Of a stretch of DNA of 64,000 bases, positions 20,520 through 30,280 are shown one piece after another. Under the pieces are notes generated by a model. It searched no databases. It saw only the letters and a list, made by a program, of their open reading frames with translations, and was not told the origin of the DNA. Position numbers and translations under genes: made by a program. Within the stretch, counting starts at the first letter, position 1, and every line of letters starts with the position of its first letter. The DNA lies in assembly GCF_963678635.1 (NCBI RefSeq), contig NC_087064.1, positions 66,147,548-66,211,547 of the forward strand, read 5' to 3'. The stretch is from Symsagittifera roscoffensis. Taxonomy: Eukaryota > Xenacoelomorpha > Acoela > Convolutidae.

Positions 20520-21398
20520 TCAGGCGATGCTCAAGTAGTACTTCTTGTGAAGATGCACCATTATCTCGGTTTCTGCAAAGACCACATGTAGGATAGCATA
20601 CAATTCCCTCGAGCTCAGTTTGCCCCTGTTTGGGTCGTACACCGGCATCGAGACCTCCACTATTCCTCTTTCAATCATGAAGTCACGTAGTCTTGTCAGT
20701 GCCAATATCACGTGTTCGGGATCAATTGTGTTTCTGTCGTTGACTCTCGTTACTAGGAAGCAGAGGTATTTGCCCGGGACTTGTGCCACTGACGGTGGAA
20801 GCGCCGCTATGCCTCCCAGTCCTGGCCTCTGTCTGAACAGAAACTCTACGTTCTGGTACTCTCTTTTGAAGTCAGCCTCCAATCTTGATTTGAAACTCAT
20901 GTCCGCCGTGATGCAGATCGCGCTGGTCCTGTTTGACAGGATGAAGTCGCTATCCGTTATCATGATGTTCTCTGAGTATTCATTGGGTATTTCGAATTTC
21001 GTTTTGAAATTCCTTCCTATGGTAGGCTCTTGTTCTTCTTCCTCCAGTTCCAATCCGCTTGTTTCCCTCACTTCCTTGAGCTTCTTTATCATCAAATTTT
21101 CGGTGTGGGTAAGTCCTACCCCCACTCCCCGGACAAAAATATTTATCGACGTCCCCGTCGATGTAGTCGGGTCTGAATTGTCCTTGGGGATGTCCAGTGG
21201 CCTGTCTGTTGCTGTCCATCCGAAAAGAGGGTCCTCTGTCTTCATGTAATTTGCTGCTGATACATCGATTTGCTGAATGCTTTGTCCTTCGCGGCTCTCG
21301 TCTTTGACATCACGCATCCACTCTAGAATCCTCAAGTTCGAGTTCTCCCTCCTTTCTATTTCACTCTGCTCGAGATCCGTCTCCAATTCTGGCGTCGA
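20520..21398 (-). CDS. Macro-domain-like C-terminal extension of Pol (element 2), after an in-frame stop
   Basis: This frame continues the gag-pol frame directly after its TAA (21399-21401); the first sense codon is TCG and there is no nearby ATG, so it is not an obvious independent gene. The C-terminal 140 residues resemble macro domains of the TARG1/OARD1-ALC1 type: a substrate-pocket-like TADMSF followed by a basic helix (EADFKREY), a glycine-rich PGLGGIAAL strand, a KYLCFLVTR strand, a long helix, and IVEVSMP followed by a terminal FAETEIMVHL strand. Those proteins bind ADP-ribose and some remove it from proteins. The IGCGLD loop after SMP in TARG1-like enzymes is replaced by YDPNRG, so hydrolase activity is uncertain. 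The equivalent region is fused to Pol without a stop in element 3. A 40-nt ultraconserved stretch lies at 21103-21142. Confidence 0.65.
   Translation of the reverse strand, partial: STPELETDLEQSEIERRENSNLRILEWMRDVKDESREGQSIQQIDVSAANYMKTEDPLFGWTATDRPLDIPKDNSDPTTSTGTSINIFVRGVGVGLTHTENLMIKKLKEVRETSGLELEEEEQEPTIGRNFKTKFEIPNEYSENIMITDSDFILSNRTSAICITADMSFKSRLEADFKREYQNVEFLFRQRPGLGGIAALPPSVAQVPGKYLCFLVTRVNDRNTIDPEHVILALTRLRDFMIERGIVEVSMPVYDPNRGKLSSRELYAILHVVFAETEIMVHLHKKYYLSIA
21103..21142 (-). promoter_or_regulatory. 40-nt stretch identical to element 3, central-polypurine-tract-like
   Basis: The sense sequence contains TCCGGGGAGTGGGGGTAGGA and is identical over 40 nt to 40756-40795 of element 3, including synonymous positions, while flanking codons differ freely. 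It encodes FVRGVGVG-like residues but looks constrained as nucleic acid. The core matches the tract beside the 3' LTR. Confidence 0.55.
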
Positions 21399-24300
21399 TT
21401 AATCATCCTGCGGATAATGTCCACCATCGTCAATCACTTGCCATTCCTCTTCGGCCTCCAGTTCGCCTGCGCTTAGTAGTTCATCGCCCAACTTGTCTGG
21501 CTGTATCTTATCGATCAAGAAGTCATCCCCGTACCTATTGTACCTCATACCTGTTCGTTTACGATTGCCCGTCCTGGTTTCCGGTGGTGTTGGTCGATCC
21601 GGTTCCATCCACTTCGGTACCTCGTTTTGCTCGGGATCGTTCCAGTCTTCTTCTACAAATGAACCTGCATCCGACTCCACTTCTATCTTTTCGTTGTCGT
21701 CCAAACTCAAGTTCTCATTACCATCATTTTTCTCTCTAGTGCCTTTCTCATTCACTTCGCACGCTGGTTCCACCACCAGGTACTCAAGACCTTCCATGTC
21801 TTTTGGCAGGCACCAGTCCTCCGGAGACGGAATGTGAGGCTTCAGATTTTCGTAATGTGCTGCTCGCCCTGTACTCAAGCGATAGAACCTTCCTTGTTGA
21901 TGTACTTCCGTAATCATGAACGGTCCTCTCCATTTCTTGAGTAGTTTCTTTGTTCCCTTGGGCGGTATGACATTTTGGAAAACCCACACGTATTGGCCCA
22001 CTTCGTATGGCTTTGCTCTTAGTATCTTTTCGTCATATTTCTTGCGTTGCCTCATTTGCGCTTGCGCCGTGTTTCTCCGACATAGCTCGTTTAGTTCTTG
22101 TTGTCTTTTGATCGCTTCCTTCACGTATGCTTGAGGTGACGTCCTCTTCCCCTCGTACTCCGGGTAGAAGAATGTTAGAGGCATTGCCCTTTCCCTGCCT
22201 GTCAACATCATGAAAGGACTGATACCCGTCGTTGAGTGCTGAGTACTATTATAGGCTCCTACTACTTGTGGCAGGTATTTGTCCCAGTCCGTCATGTATC
22301 TCGAGCAGTACACCCTGAGCATGTTGACCAGTGTCCTGTTCTGTCTCTCTACCAACCCATTTGTCTGTGGATGATAGGTCGTCGAGTGTGCTTGAGCAAT
22401 GTGTGATCTCTTCATCAATTCTTTTGTCAAGTCCCCCACAAAAGCCTTGCCGTTGTCTGACTGGAAAGTCATTGGACAACCATATCGCGATATCCAATGC
22501 GTTATCAGGTGATCACATGTCTCCTCTGCTGAGGCTGTCTGGCACGGAACCGCTTCCGCCAACTTGGTGAAGTGATCTATTATAACTAGTATTTGGTTAT
22601 AACCCGACTCCGTCATGCAGATTTTCTGATGGTCTATCTGCACCACTTCATTGAATTCCGAACTCTCGACAGACTTGAGGGGAAACTTCATCTTCCTTGG
22701 GTCTTTTACTTGAAGGCATGCTAGGCAGGCATTCACCCACCTCTCGCAAGCTTTTCTCATTCCCGGCCAGTCAAACCTGTGAAGTATCCTTTGTTGTACT
22801 TTATCTATCCCCTGATGGCCCATCTGGTCGTGTGATCTGAAAAGCACTTCCGTTTGGTACAGTTGTGGTAGTATGATGAGGTTGTGTTTGTGTAATATTT
22901 TCTCCTCATCTCTTCTCTTGCACGCTACCACCCCTTCAGCTGTGTGATACAGTAAATCTCTCTTTTCTTTGTAGAACTGGCTCAAGATCTTGTAGCTGTC
23001 TTCCTCAAGTTCCCCCTTCTCCTTGACTCCCGAATGGATCCATTTGGAGAGGTTACTTGTCATTTTGTCATTCCTCTGGGCCCTTATTAGGTCAGACAGC
23101 CTGTATCTCGCCTTAACGTGCTCCTTTAGCGCCATGATCTGTCCATTCATCTCACCAGGGTTGTGGATGTCATCGCTCAGTTTCACACATATCATCCTTT
23201 TCACGATTTTCATGTCGTCTTCTGGTACCAGATTCGTTCTGACGTTTGAGTTGCACGATAGTTCCCTTAGTGGTTTTCTTGAAACTGCTATTTTCTCGAG
23301 CTCTTCACCACCTCGTACCTCTTGTGTTTCCAGATTGTACGTCCCTGAAGATGGATCCGTCTGTAATTCCCTGTCGTGCTGTCTTATCTTCTCTTCCGCC
23401 AGTATCATGCATAGATTGTCTTGGTCTTCGCTGCTCTCATCCGAGTCTTCATCCCATTCTTCACGCTCCCCGGACAATTTCCCTTCTCCGGTTTCGTCTT
23501 CTTCCATGAATCTGGACCACTCCCCGGACTCTTGATCTAGTCCCAGGTGTTCAACTTCTTCTCTGAATGTTACTTTCTTATCCCTGACTTTTGTCTGCTC
23601 CAGAATTTTGTCGGGGATTTTTTCAACTAGTGATCGCACAACTTCCTTGCTATCAGTGATGCTTCCTTTTGAGACGTCAGTATTGTTCACTGTTTCTTCT
23701 CTCCGAAGTATGGTTAGTTCCGGTGCCTCCTGACCTTTCCCTTGGATCACGGGCTTGTCATCTGATAGTTTCTCAAGCAACCTCATTAAGTCTTCATCTA
23801 TTCGGACCGTTCCCTCCTCTACCTGGATGAGATCATAACCTTTTGCCTTGAGTGTTTCCCTCACGATCTTGGACTTGAGCATTATTCCTACCGGAATCCC
23901 TCTGCTTCTCTGCAAGATGGTCTTTTCAAGAGGCTCTTTCGGCAATTCGGGATGATCTTCAATCGGTTTGCCTGATTTGTCCAGCCATCTCGTGAGTGGA
24001 AGACTGTCGTACGTTTCTTTGTCCATAAAGGAGAAGCCGTCTTTGATCTCAGGTCTGTCCGCCTCTCTTTGTTCTTGCCTCTCGTAGAACTCCGTCTTCT
24101 TACTCAAGCTGTCAGCATTTTGATGTTTATCTCGTGTTCTGTGCTCAATTATCATGTTGTATCCATCCAAGCGAACTATCCACCTCCCAATATAGCTCTG
24201 GTCCATTGAGTACGTTTTCAGCCAGCTTAGTGCTCGGTTGTCGACTCGCAGCTTGAAGGGCTCACTGCCTAAGTATGCTCTGTATTTTTCGACAAAGGTG

Positions 24301-27300
24301 ACCACCGCGAACATCTCTGCTTTCGGTGCTCCGTACTTCATTTCTGTGTCACTTAGGACCTTGCTCCCGTATGCTATTGGTCTCAAGACTGTCTTCCCAT
24401 TCCATTCTTGTTCTTGATGGAGAATCCCAGAAATAGCGACTACTGACGCGTCCGTGTCTAGCACGTACATCCCCTTCTCTGTCGGCATACCCAGTACTGG
24501 TGCCTCACATAGCTCTTTCTTTATTCTCTGGAATGACTCTTCTGCCGCGTTGTTCCACGTGAACTTCTTGCCCTTATGTCTCATTAGTTGTTGCATCGGG
24601 TATACCTTGTCCGCATAGCCCTTGATGAATTCTCTATAATAGTTGGCGAAACCCAGGAAGCTCATCAGCTGGTGCTCCGTCTTCGGTGATTTCCAGGTTA
24701 GGACTGCTTCCACGGCGTCTGGATCAGGTCTGATGCCGTGCTTATCTACCATCCTTCCCAAGTATTTAATCGAGTCCTTGAGTATCTCGCACTTTGATGG
24801 TTTACACTTCAGCCCCGATCTTTTCATGCACGCGAACACCTCGTCAAGCCTCTCGATGTGGTCTTCTAGTGTCGGCGTTGCTATTACCACGTCGTCCACG
24901 TAGCACATTACCAGGTTGCCGTACTTCTTCGTCACGCCTATCAACGCGTGTGCCATCAGCCGCTGAAACGTGGCTGTTGCATTGCAGAGTCCAAACGGCA
25001 TCCGTTTCCATTGAAACAGACCCAACTCGCAGGCGAACCCTGTCTTGTCCCTGTCTTGCTTCCTTAATGGTACTTGCCAAAAGGCCGAGCCTAAATCAAG
25101 AGTCGTAAAAAATTTCGCATCACCTAACTTCGAGAGGCTCTCATCAATTCTAGGTATGGGATAGGCATCCTTCACCGTGACGGAGTTCAGGTATCGAAAG
25201 TCACAACAAAACCTTAACTGGTCGCCTTTCTTTTTGGCCATCACTACTCCACACGCCCACGGTGACTTGGATGGTTCTATCATGTCATACTCTAGTAACG
25301 TTTCGATTTCTTTTCTACACGCGTCCGATTTGTGTGGGGTCATGCGCCTCGCCCCCTCCCTGTGTGGTACCGCGTTTTCCTCAAGTTCAATTTCATGTTC
25401 AACAAAATTACAACACCCGATATCCGCCTTATGCCTTGAAAAGACCTCCTCGTTTCGCTCTAGTACGTCCTTGATAGCTTCGAGCTGTTCATCTTTCAGT
25501 TTGCCCCTTAAATGTTCAATCTCCGGCAGAACCGGTTTATCAGTTTGCATTTCATCTAGTGTGGGTCGCTCTGGAAAGTTCGAACAGCTCGAAAGCCCAT
25601 CGTCCGTTTCTGACTTAAGTGATTTGATAAGACCTGAAGAATCTTTTATTCTCTGCAATCGTCTCAAGATACAAATTTTGTCCCTGTGGTTGGGACAATC
25701 AACAACTTCATTTTGTTTTGAGTTTTCAATTGTTTCATATCGAGTTTTAACCGGTAAAGCATATCCCAGCTTCCTCCCTCTCTGTATCGTGATCGGTATA
25801 TCAAGGGTATTCAACAAGACACTGACGCAGAGGCCGCTCTTCGTTATCGAAAATGATCTTCCTAAAACAGCAGCGCTTTGACTATTGGGATTCGGAACTA
25901 TACACACTTGCTTGTTGTCACTTAGTTCATTATAATTTTTCATCCTCAAGCTTACGATTGCCGCTTCATTAGCTTTTAACCTCACTCTCCTACTCAAGAA
26001 TACCGGTGCTTTGTTCTCATTTGCCATTATTAAATTTACCGGTTTGATTGCGTACCTCCTATCCGGGTTCCGTATCCTGAACATTGCATTATTTAGATCT
26101 ATCGTTACGTCGAAATTCCTGATGAAGTCTCTGCCCAAAATGAATTGGTCAGATTCATCTAGGTTTTCTACCACGATGAAGCTCATCCACAGGTTACGTT
26201 CCCCCAAATTGAGGGCTATTATCGGCGTCCTGCCCAGCACCCGTAGGGCCCCTTTGTTTGCAGCTGACAGCCGTATTCTCGAGTCTATCAAGTCACCTTT
26301 GTCAAAGCCCATCTTTTCCCATGTTTCGATTGGTATGACGCTCAAGACTGCTCCCGTGTCAAGTAATCCACGCAACTGAGTCTTTTTGCCATTTATGTCT
26401 AGCACGTGCCCTGTCACGTCTGCTTCCGTCCCGATGTGCATTGCATCTTCTTCAAGCATGGCACAGTGTCCGATCGATCTTACTTTCAACTCTTCTTTCC
26501 CTACATAGATTTGTCCAATTAGGTCTTCGTCGCATGTTATCATCGTCTTGGTATAGATGTTGATTCCATCTATATTTAGCATGACCTCGTGTGGACCATA
26601 AGCTTCAGTGTACCTATTATCAACACGTACCGATTTGCTGCCCCCTCTCGTGAGTAGTGCCCTGAGCGCTCTAGAAGTCGTTTGTGGACTTATTCCACTC
26701 AAGTAGTCTGCATACACGTCAATGTGCATTATCGTCTGGTCGCTCGGCTCGCTCAAGTTTCTGGTTACCTCGTGTCCGCCCACTGTGATTATCGACATTA
26801 TTCTTGCTCCGATTTTCGATATTCCAAAAGGTTTACCTGTCACCATTTTCACGGTGTTACAATTCCCGGTCTTCATTGAGCCCGTTCTAGCCTCTGGTAT
26901 TGAGTTCGATCCGGTTAATGCTCCGTTAAAATTCTGTCTTTCGATCTCCAACTTTAGTCGTTGCTCTATTTCTTTCGCAGCCAGATCTTGTTTCACTTTG
27001 GCAATTGCTTCCGTCGCCGCTTTCTCATAATTTATCTCTAGAGAGCTTCCGGTCGCGGACTCTAACGCACCACTAACATGTGTAACAGCTTTCACTGTCT
27101 TCGTCGGCAATTCGGTGTTTGGTGCCCCCAAGTTCCTAGATTCAAACTCGTTTTGCCTGTTCCGCTGATTCTGCACCACCGCTAATGCCAACTTATGTTT
27201 GGGGTGATTCTGGTCCTTGACCGCTTCCCAGAACAAGGGACAATCCATTCTGAAGTGCCCCTCCTGGTTACAGAAGAAGCATCTGGCGCCTATCTTGATG

Positions 27301-29327
27301 ATCAAGCCATTATAGTACTCGTGTTCCTCCATCTGGCTCATATCCTCTTCATCCGGTGCATAACCTAGGCTCTTCATGCCTTGTTTGTACGTTGTGCAGT
27401 CAGCCACATGATGATCCGCTGACCCGCAGTTCGCGCATGATCTGCGCTTGTCCATATCATCTCTAGGTTTGTACCATGATGACCTCTGGGGTTGGCTTCC
27501 CCCTTGCGTGTTCCTGTTTTCGGAATATGAGTACTTCTTAGGTTTCATCAGCATGTATTCTCTTGATTTCTGTCTCATTTCTTCTGGGGTGGGTGCGCTG
27601 TCCTTCGACAATGTGTAGTATGTTGCTAACATTGTCCTTAAGTCATCACTTTTCACCCCATCGATGAACTTCGAGGCAATGCTAAAGTTCCGTCTATTTG
27701 TCGACTCCTCTGGGTCACTCCTCCTTCTCAAGCTCTCGAGGTCATCTAGGAACCGATCTATTGACTCGTCGTCCCTCTGCCTTCTCTTTTCAAATCGCAT
27801 CATCGCTTGGTGACCCTTCATGCCTGACCCGAATCGATTCAGCAATACCTCGAAGATCTTGTCCGCGGTGTCACGTTCTTCCTCCTTCTTTGCGACCACG
27901 CATTTTAATGCCGTTCCTTCCAAGTTGCTCAGTATGGCTGTACATGCTTGTCTTTCGTCACTCAAGTTGTCTTGTTCTAGATGTAATCTCATCACTTCCA
28001 CCCAAGTGTCAATGCATCCATCGGAGTCGTCCTTGAATTCTTTTGGCTTCTTGAATGTCTTTCTTGATTTTCCCTCTCTCCTGTCGCTCGAGTCAGTGTT
28101 CCTCGTGGCGAAGGCCTCTAGAGTCCTGTTCATCATCTCCCAAGTGCTGCCCCATGTCATAGCATCCGGTCCTGTGTTGCTGTTAGCTGTTGAATCTCCC
28201 GGAGCAGTCGTTGTATTCGACGTTCCATTCTTCATTATTGTTTTCGCAGCTGTTGGTGCTATGCTTATCGCATCCCTGGTTAAGGGCAACGGTGTCGATT
28301 GCCGTTTGTTCCTTTGTGGTTCTACAAAGTCAACTCTGGTGCTTTGCGTACGATCCGCTGCCGGTCTTTCTTGTGGAGTAGAACCTCTCAAGATTGCATC
28401 CAACTTCGCCTGTATTGCACACGAACTCTCGGCTTGACTCTTGCTCATTGTGTCCATTCTCCTTTCCAGGCTCCCTAATTGGCTGTTGACATCATCATAT
28501 CGGTTCTTCAACTGTTGCATGTCTGTTTTGATGTTCTTTTCTCGTTCTTCATTGGTGGCTTCTACCTTATCTGACATTTCCTTGAGTCTCTCCTCTGTTG
28601 CCTTAGCTAGGTTAAAATAACTGTCTAGATACTCGTGCTTGTTGTATCTTATCTCCTTTTTTATCACCTCTCTGTCTTCTTCACTGTTCTTAAGTCTTTT
28701 GTCGATCTGATTTAATTTCGCCAACAAGTCGCCCAGCTCAATGGTAGTCTCTTCATGGTCAGCCGTGAGTTTCTCTTCGGCCGTAGCCTCTGCTTTAGCT
28801 TGTTCCTCATTCTGGCCGGTTTCTGTCGTTTTCGTGCTCACTGTACCAAATGTTCGTGCTCTTTCTGCTTTTGGTTCTTCAGTCACGTTTTCTTTCGTTT
28901 TTATTCCGAACATTATTCCCAATTTTTCCGTAAAAGATGTCCTCTTTACTTGAGAGTCTTCTTTCACCGTTTCTTCGGTGTTGCCTATTGCATCTTCCGC
29001 GTCATCTATCGGTGAGAACTCTATGGGTTTCTGGTTCGGTTCCTCTGCATTGGGCATTGGAGTTGACTCTGTCGCCATCTTCCTTGTTTCATCCACACTT
29101 TGATCGGGTGTCTCTAGATCAATCTCGATGGTGGGTTCTACTCGCTCCCCTTCCGTGCCCTCTTTCGCCCTGTTCTCCGCTGTACTCCTTGTGCTGACCA
29201 TGTTAACTGAAAAGTTCGTCTTCGTTATCTTTGGGCCCGTTGATGTCGTTCCGCGCAGCGATGAATTATATTTCGTGTTTGATCCACTTGACCTTTTTTC
29301 GAGCACCGGTACCCTACTCCGCCTCAT
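21399..29327 (-). CDS. gag-pol: Gag-Pol polyprotein of element 2
   Basis: 2642 codons in one frame from ATG 29327. N-terminal Gag is acidic with a coiled coil (about 190-310), then a capsid/retrotransposon-gag domain (about 425-545) and two CCHC-type zinc knuckles (about 630 and 682). Protease has LLDTGA (about 988). Reverse transcriptase carries YVDD (about 1474) and RNase H begins with VLDTDAS (about 1624). A 350-residue acidic linker separates RNase H from integrase. Integrase has an HHCC zinc-binding region (about 2165-2205), catalytic D (IDHQK, about 2229), D (SDNG, about 2288) and E (VERQN, about 2325), and a GPF module (about 2466). No gag/pol frameshift is needed. It ends in TAA at 21399, where element 3 has a tryptophan codon and reads on into the macro-like domain. 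All catalytic residues are present, so the enzymes could be active. Confidence 0.96.
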   Translation of the reverse strand: MRRSRVPVLEKRSSGSNTKYNSSLRGTTSTGPKITKTNFSVNMVSTRSTAENRAKEGTEGERVEPTIEIDLETPDQSVDETRKMATESTPMPNAEEPNQKPIEFSPIDDAEDAIGNTEETVKEDSQVKRTSFTEKLGIMFGIKTKENVTEEPKAERARTFGTVSTKTTETGQNEEQAKAEATAEEKLTADHEETTIELGDLLAKLNQIDKRLKNSEEDREVIKKEIRYNKHEYLDSYFNLAKATEERLKEMSDKVEATNEEREKNIKTDMQQLKNRYDDVNSQLGSLERRMDTMSKSQAESSCAIQAKLDAILRGSTPQERPAADRTQSTRVDFVEPQRNKRQSTPLPLTRDAISIAPTAAKTIMKNGTSNTTTAPGDSTANSNTGPDAMTWGSTWEMMNRTLEAFATRNTDSSDRREGKSRKTFKKPKEFKDDSDGCIDTWVEVMRLHLEQDNLSDERQACTAILSNLEGTALKCVVAKKEEERDTADKIFEVLLNRFGSGMKGHQAMMRFEKRRQRDDESIDRFLDDLESLRRRSDPEESTNRRNFSIASKFIDGVKSDDLRTMLATYYTLSKDSAPTPEEMRQKSREYMLMKPKKYSYSENRNTQGGSQPQRSSWYKPRDDMDKRRSCANCGSADHHVADCTTYKQGMKSLGYAPDEEDMSQMEEHEYYNGLIIKIGARCFFCNQEGHFRMDCPLFWEAVKDQNHPKHKLALAVVQNQRNRQNEFESRNLGAPNTELPTKTVKAVTHVSGALESATGSSLEINYEKAATEAIAKVKQDLAAKEIEQRLKLEIERQNFNGALTGSNSIPEARTGSMKTGNCNTVKMVTGKPFGISKIGARIMSIITVGGHEVTRNLSEPSDQTIMHIDVYADYLSGISPQTTSRALRALLTRGGSKSVRVDNRYTEAYGPHEVMLNIDGINIYTKTMITCDEDLIGQIYVGKEELKVRSIGHCAMLEEDAMHIGTEADVTGHVLDINGKKTQLRGLLDTGAVLSVIPIETWEKMGFDKGDLIDSRIRLSAANKGALRVLGRTPIIALNLGERNLWMSFIVVENLDESDQFILGRDFIRNFDVTIDLNNAMFRIRNPDRRYAIKPVNLIMANENKAPVFLSRRVRLKANEAAIVSLRMKNYNELSDNKQVCIVPNPNSQSAAVLGRSFSITKSGLCVSVLLNTLDIPITIQRGRKLGYALPVKTRYETIENSKQNEVVDCPNHRDKICILRRLQRIKDSSGLIKSLKSETDDGLSSCSNFPERPTLDEMQTDKPVLPEIEHLRGKLKDEQLEAIKDVLERNEEVFSRHKADIGCCNFVEHEIELEENAVPHREGARRMTPHKSDACRKEIETLLEYDMIEPSKSPWACGVVMAKKKGDQLRFCCDFRYLNSVTVKDAYPIPRIDESLSKLGDAKFFTTLDLGSAFWQVPLRKQDRDKTGFACELGLFQWKRMPFGLCNATATFQRLMAHALIGVTKKYGNLVMCYVDDVVIATPTLEDHIERLDEVFACMKRSGLKCKPSKCEILKDSIKYLGRMVDKHGIRPDPDAVEAVLTWKSPKTEHQLMSFLGFANYYREFIKGYADKVYPMQQLMRHKGKKFTWNNAAEESFQRIKKELCEAPVLGMPTEKGMYVLDTDASVVAISGILHQEQEWNGKTVLRPIAYGSKVLSDTEMKYGAPKAEMFAVVTFVEKYRAYLGSEPFKLRVDNRALSWLKTYSMDQSYIGRWIVRLDGYNMIIEHRTRDKHQNADSLSKKTEFYERQEQREADRPEIKDGFSFMDKETYDSLPLTRWLDKSGKPIEDHPELPKEPLEKTILQRSRGIPVGIMLKSKIVRETLKAKGYDLIQVEEGTVRIDEDLMRLLEKLSDDKPVIQGKGQEAPELTILRREETVNNTDVSKGSITDSKEVVRSLVEKIPDKILEQTKVRDKKVTFREEVEHLGLDQESGEWSRFMEEDETGEGKLSGEREEWDEDSDESSEDQDNLCMILAEEKIRQHDRELQTDPSSGTYNLETQEVRGGEELEKIAVSRKPLRELSCNSNVRTNLVPEDDMKIVKRMICVKLSDDIHNPGEMNGQIMALKEHVKARYRLSDLIRAQRNDKMTSNLSKWIHSGVKEKGELEEDSYKILSQFYKEKRDLLYHTAEGVVACKRRDEEKILHKHNLIILPQLYQTEVLFRSHDQMGHQGIDKVQQRILHRFDWPGMRKACERWVNACLACLQVKDPRKMKFPLKSVESSEFNEVVQIDHQKICMTESGYNQILVIIDHFTKLAEAVPCQTASAEETCDHLITHWISRYGCPMTFQSDNGKAFVGDLTKELMKRSHIAQAHSTTYHPQTNGLVERQNRTLVNMLRVYCSRYMTDWDKYLPQVVGAYNSTQHSTTGISPFMMLTGRERAMPLTFFYPEYEGKRTSPQAYVKEAIKRQQELNELCRRNTAQAQMRQRKKYDEKILRAKPYEVGQYVWVFQNVIPPKGTKKLLKKWRGPFMITEVHQQGRFYRLSTGRAAHYENLKPHIPSPEDWCLPKDMEGLEYLVVEPACEVNEKGTREKNDGNENLSLDDNEKIEVESDAGSFVEEDWNDPEQNEVPKWMEPDRPTPPETRTGNRKRTGMRYNRYGDDFLIDKIQPDKLGDELLSAGELEAEEEWQVIDDGGHYPQDD

Positions 29328-29620
29328 TATTTCTATTTACAACTGCTTTTATTTACAATTTTCTTATATACACGATTCTATTCTAAGGGTAAAAAAAAAT
29401 ATTTTTTTTTTTTTTTTTTGTGGTAACAAATTCTGTACAACGTGTTAAAAACCTTATCCAATTCTCTTTCTAAAACCTCCGAAAAACTTTCCTTAATTTG
29501 GTCTTAACCGTACCTATTTCGATTTGTCTTATTCTGTCTTAAGACACACTTGTTGTGATTCTACTTCAATTTTTATACCGTCCCAAGACTATTCGTCACT
29601 ATCACAGTACTCTCCGCTAG

Positions 29621-30280
29621 TGTCCTAAGACCCTTGTACCAAGACTACTGTCCCAAGACTAGTGTCCCAAGACTACTGTCCCAAGACTACTGTCCCAAGA
29701 CTAGTGTCCCAAGGGTAGTGTCCCAAGACCAGTGTCCCAAGGCTAGTGTCCCAAGACTAGTGTCCCAAGGCTAGTGTCCCAAGACTACTGTCCCAAGACT
29801 AGTGTCCCAAGGGTAGTGTCCCAAGACCAGTGTCCCAAGGCTGGTGTCCCAAGACTACTGTCCCAAGGCTAGTGTCCCAAGACTACTGTCCCAAGACCAG
29901 TGTCCCAAGACCAGTGTCCCAAGGCTAGTGTCCCAAGACTAGTGTCCCAAGACCCTTGTCCCAAGACCCTGTCCCAAGACCACTGTCCCAAGACCCTGTC
30001 CCAAGACCCTGTCCCAAGACCACTGTCCCAAGACCCTGTCCCAAGACCCTTGTCCCAAGACCACTGTCCCAAGACCCCGTCCCAAGACCACTGTCCCAAG
30101 ACCCTGTCCCAAGACCACTGTCCCAAGACCACTGTCCCAAGACCACTGTCCCAAGACCCTGTCCCAAGACCACTGTCCCAAGACCCTGTCCCAAGACCAC
30201 TGTCCCAAGACCCTGTCCCAAGACCACTGTCCCAAGACTGCTCTGTCCCAAGACTTCTTCGGTACTGTCCCAAGACTCGT
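29621..30280. repeat. TGTCCCAAGAC minisatellite in the leader of element 2
   Basis: More than 40 copies of TGTCCCAAGAC plus 2-3 variable bases. The lower-coordinate half uses 14-bp units ending TAC, TAG or CAG. The half from about 29950 to 30235 alternates 13-bp (…CCC) and 14-bp (…CCAC) units, giving a 27-bp higher-order period and indicating a secondary expansion. Open frames of about 134 codons across it on both strands are by-products of the repeat. Confidence 0.92.
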
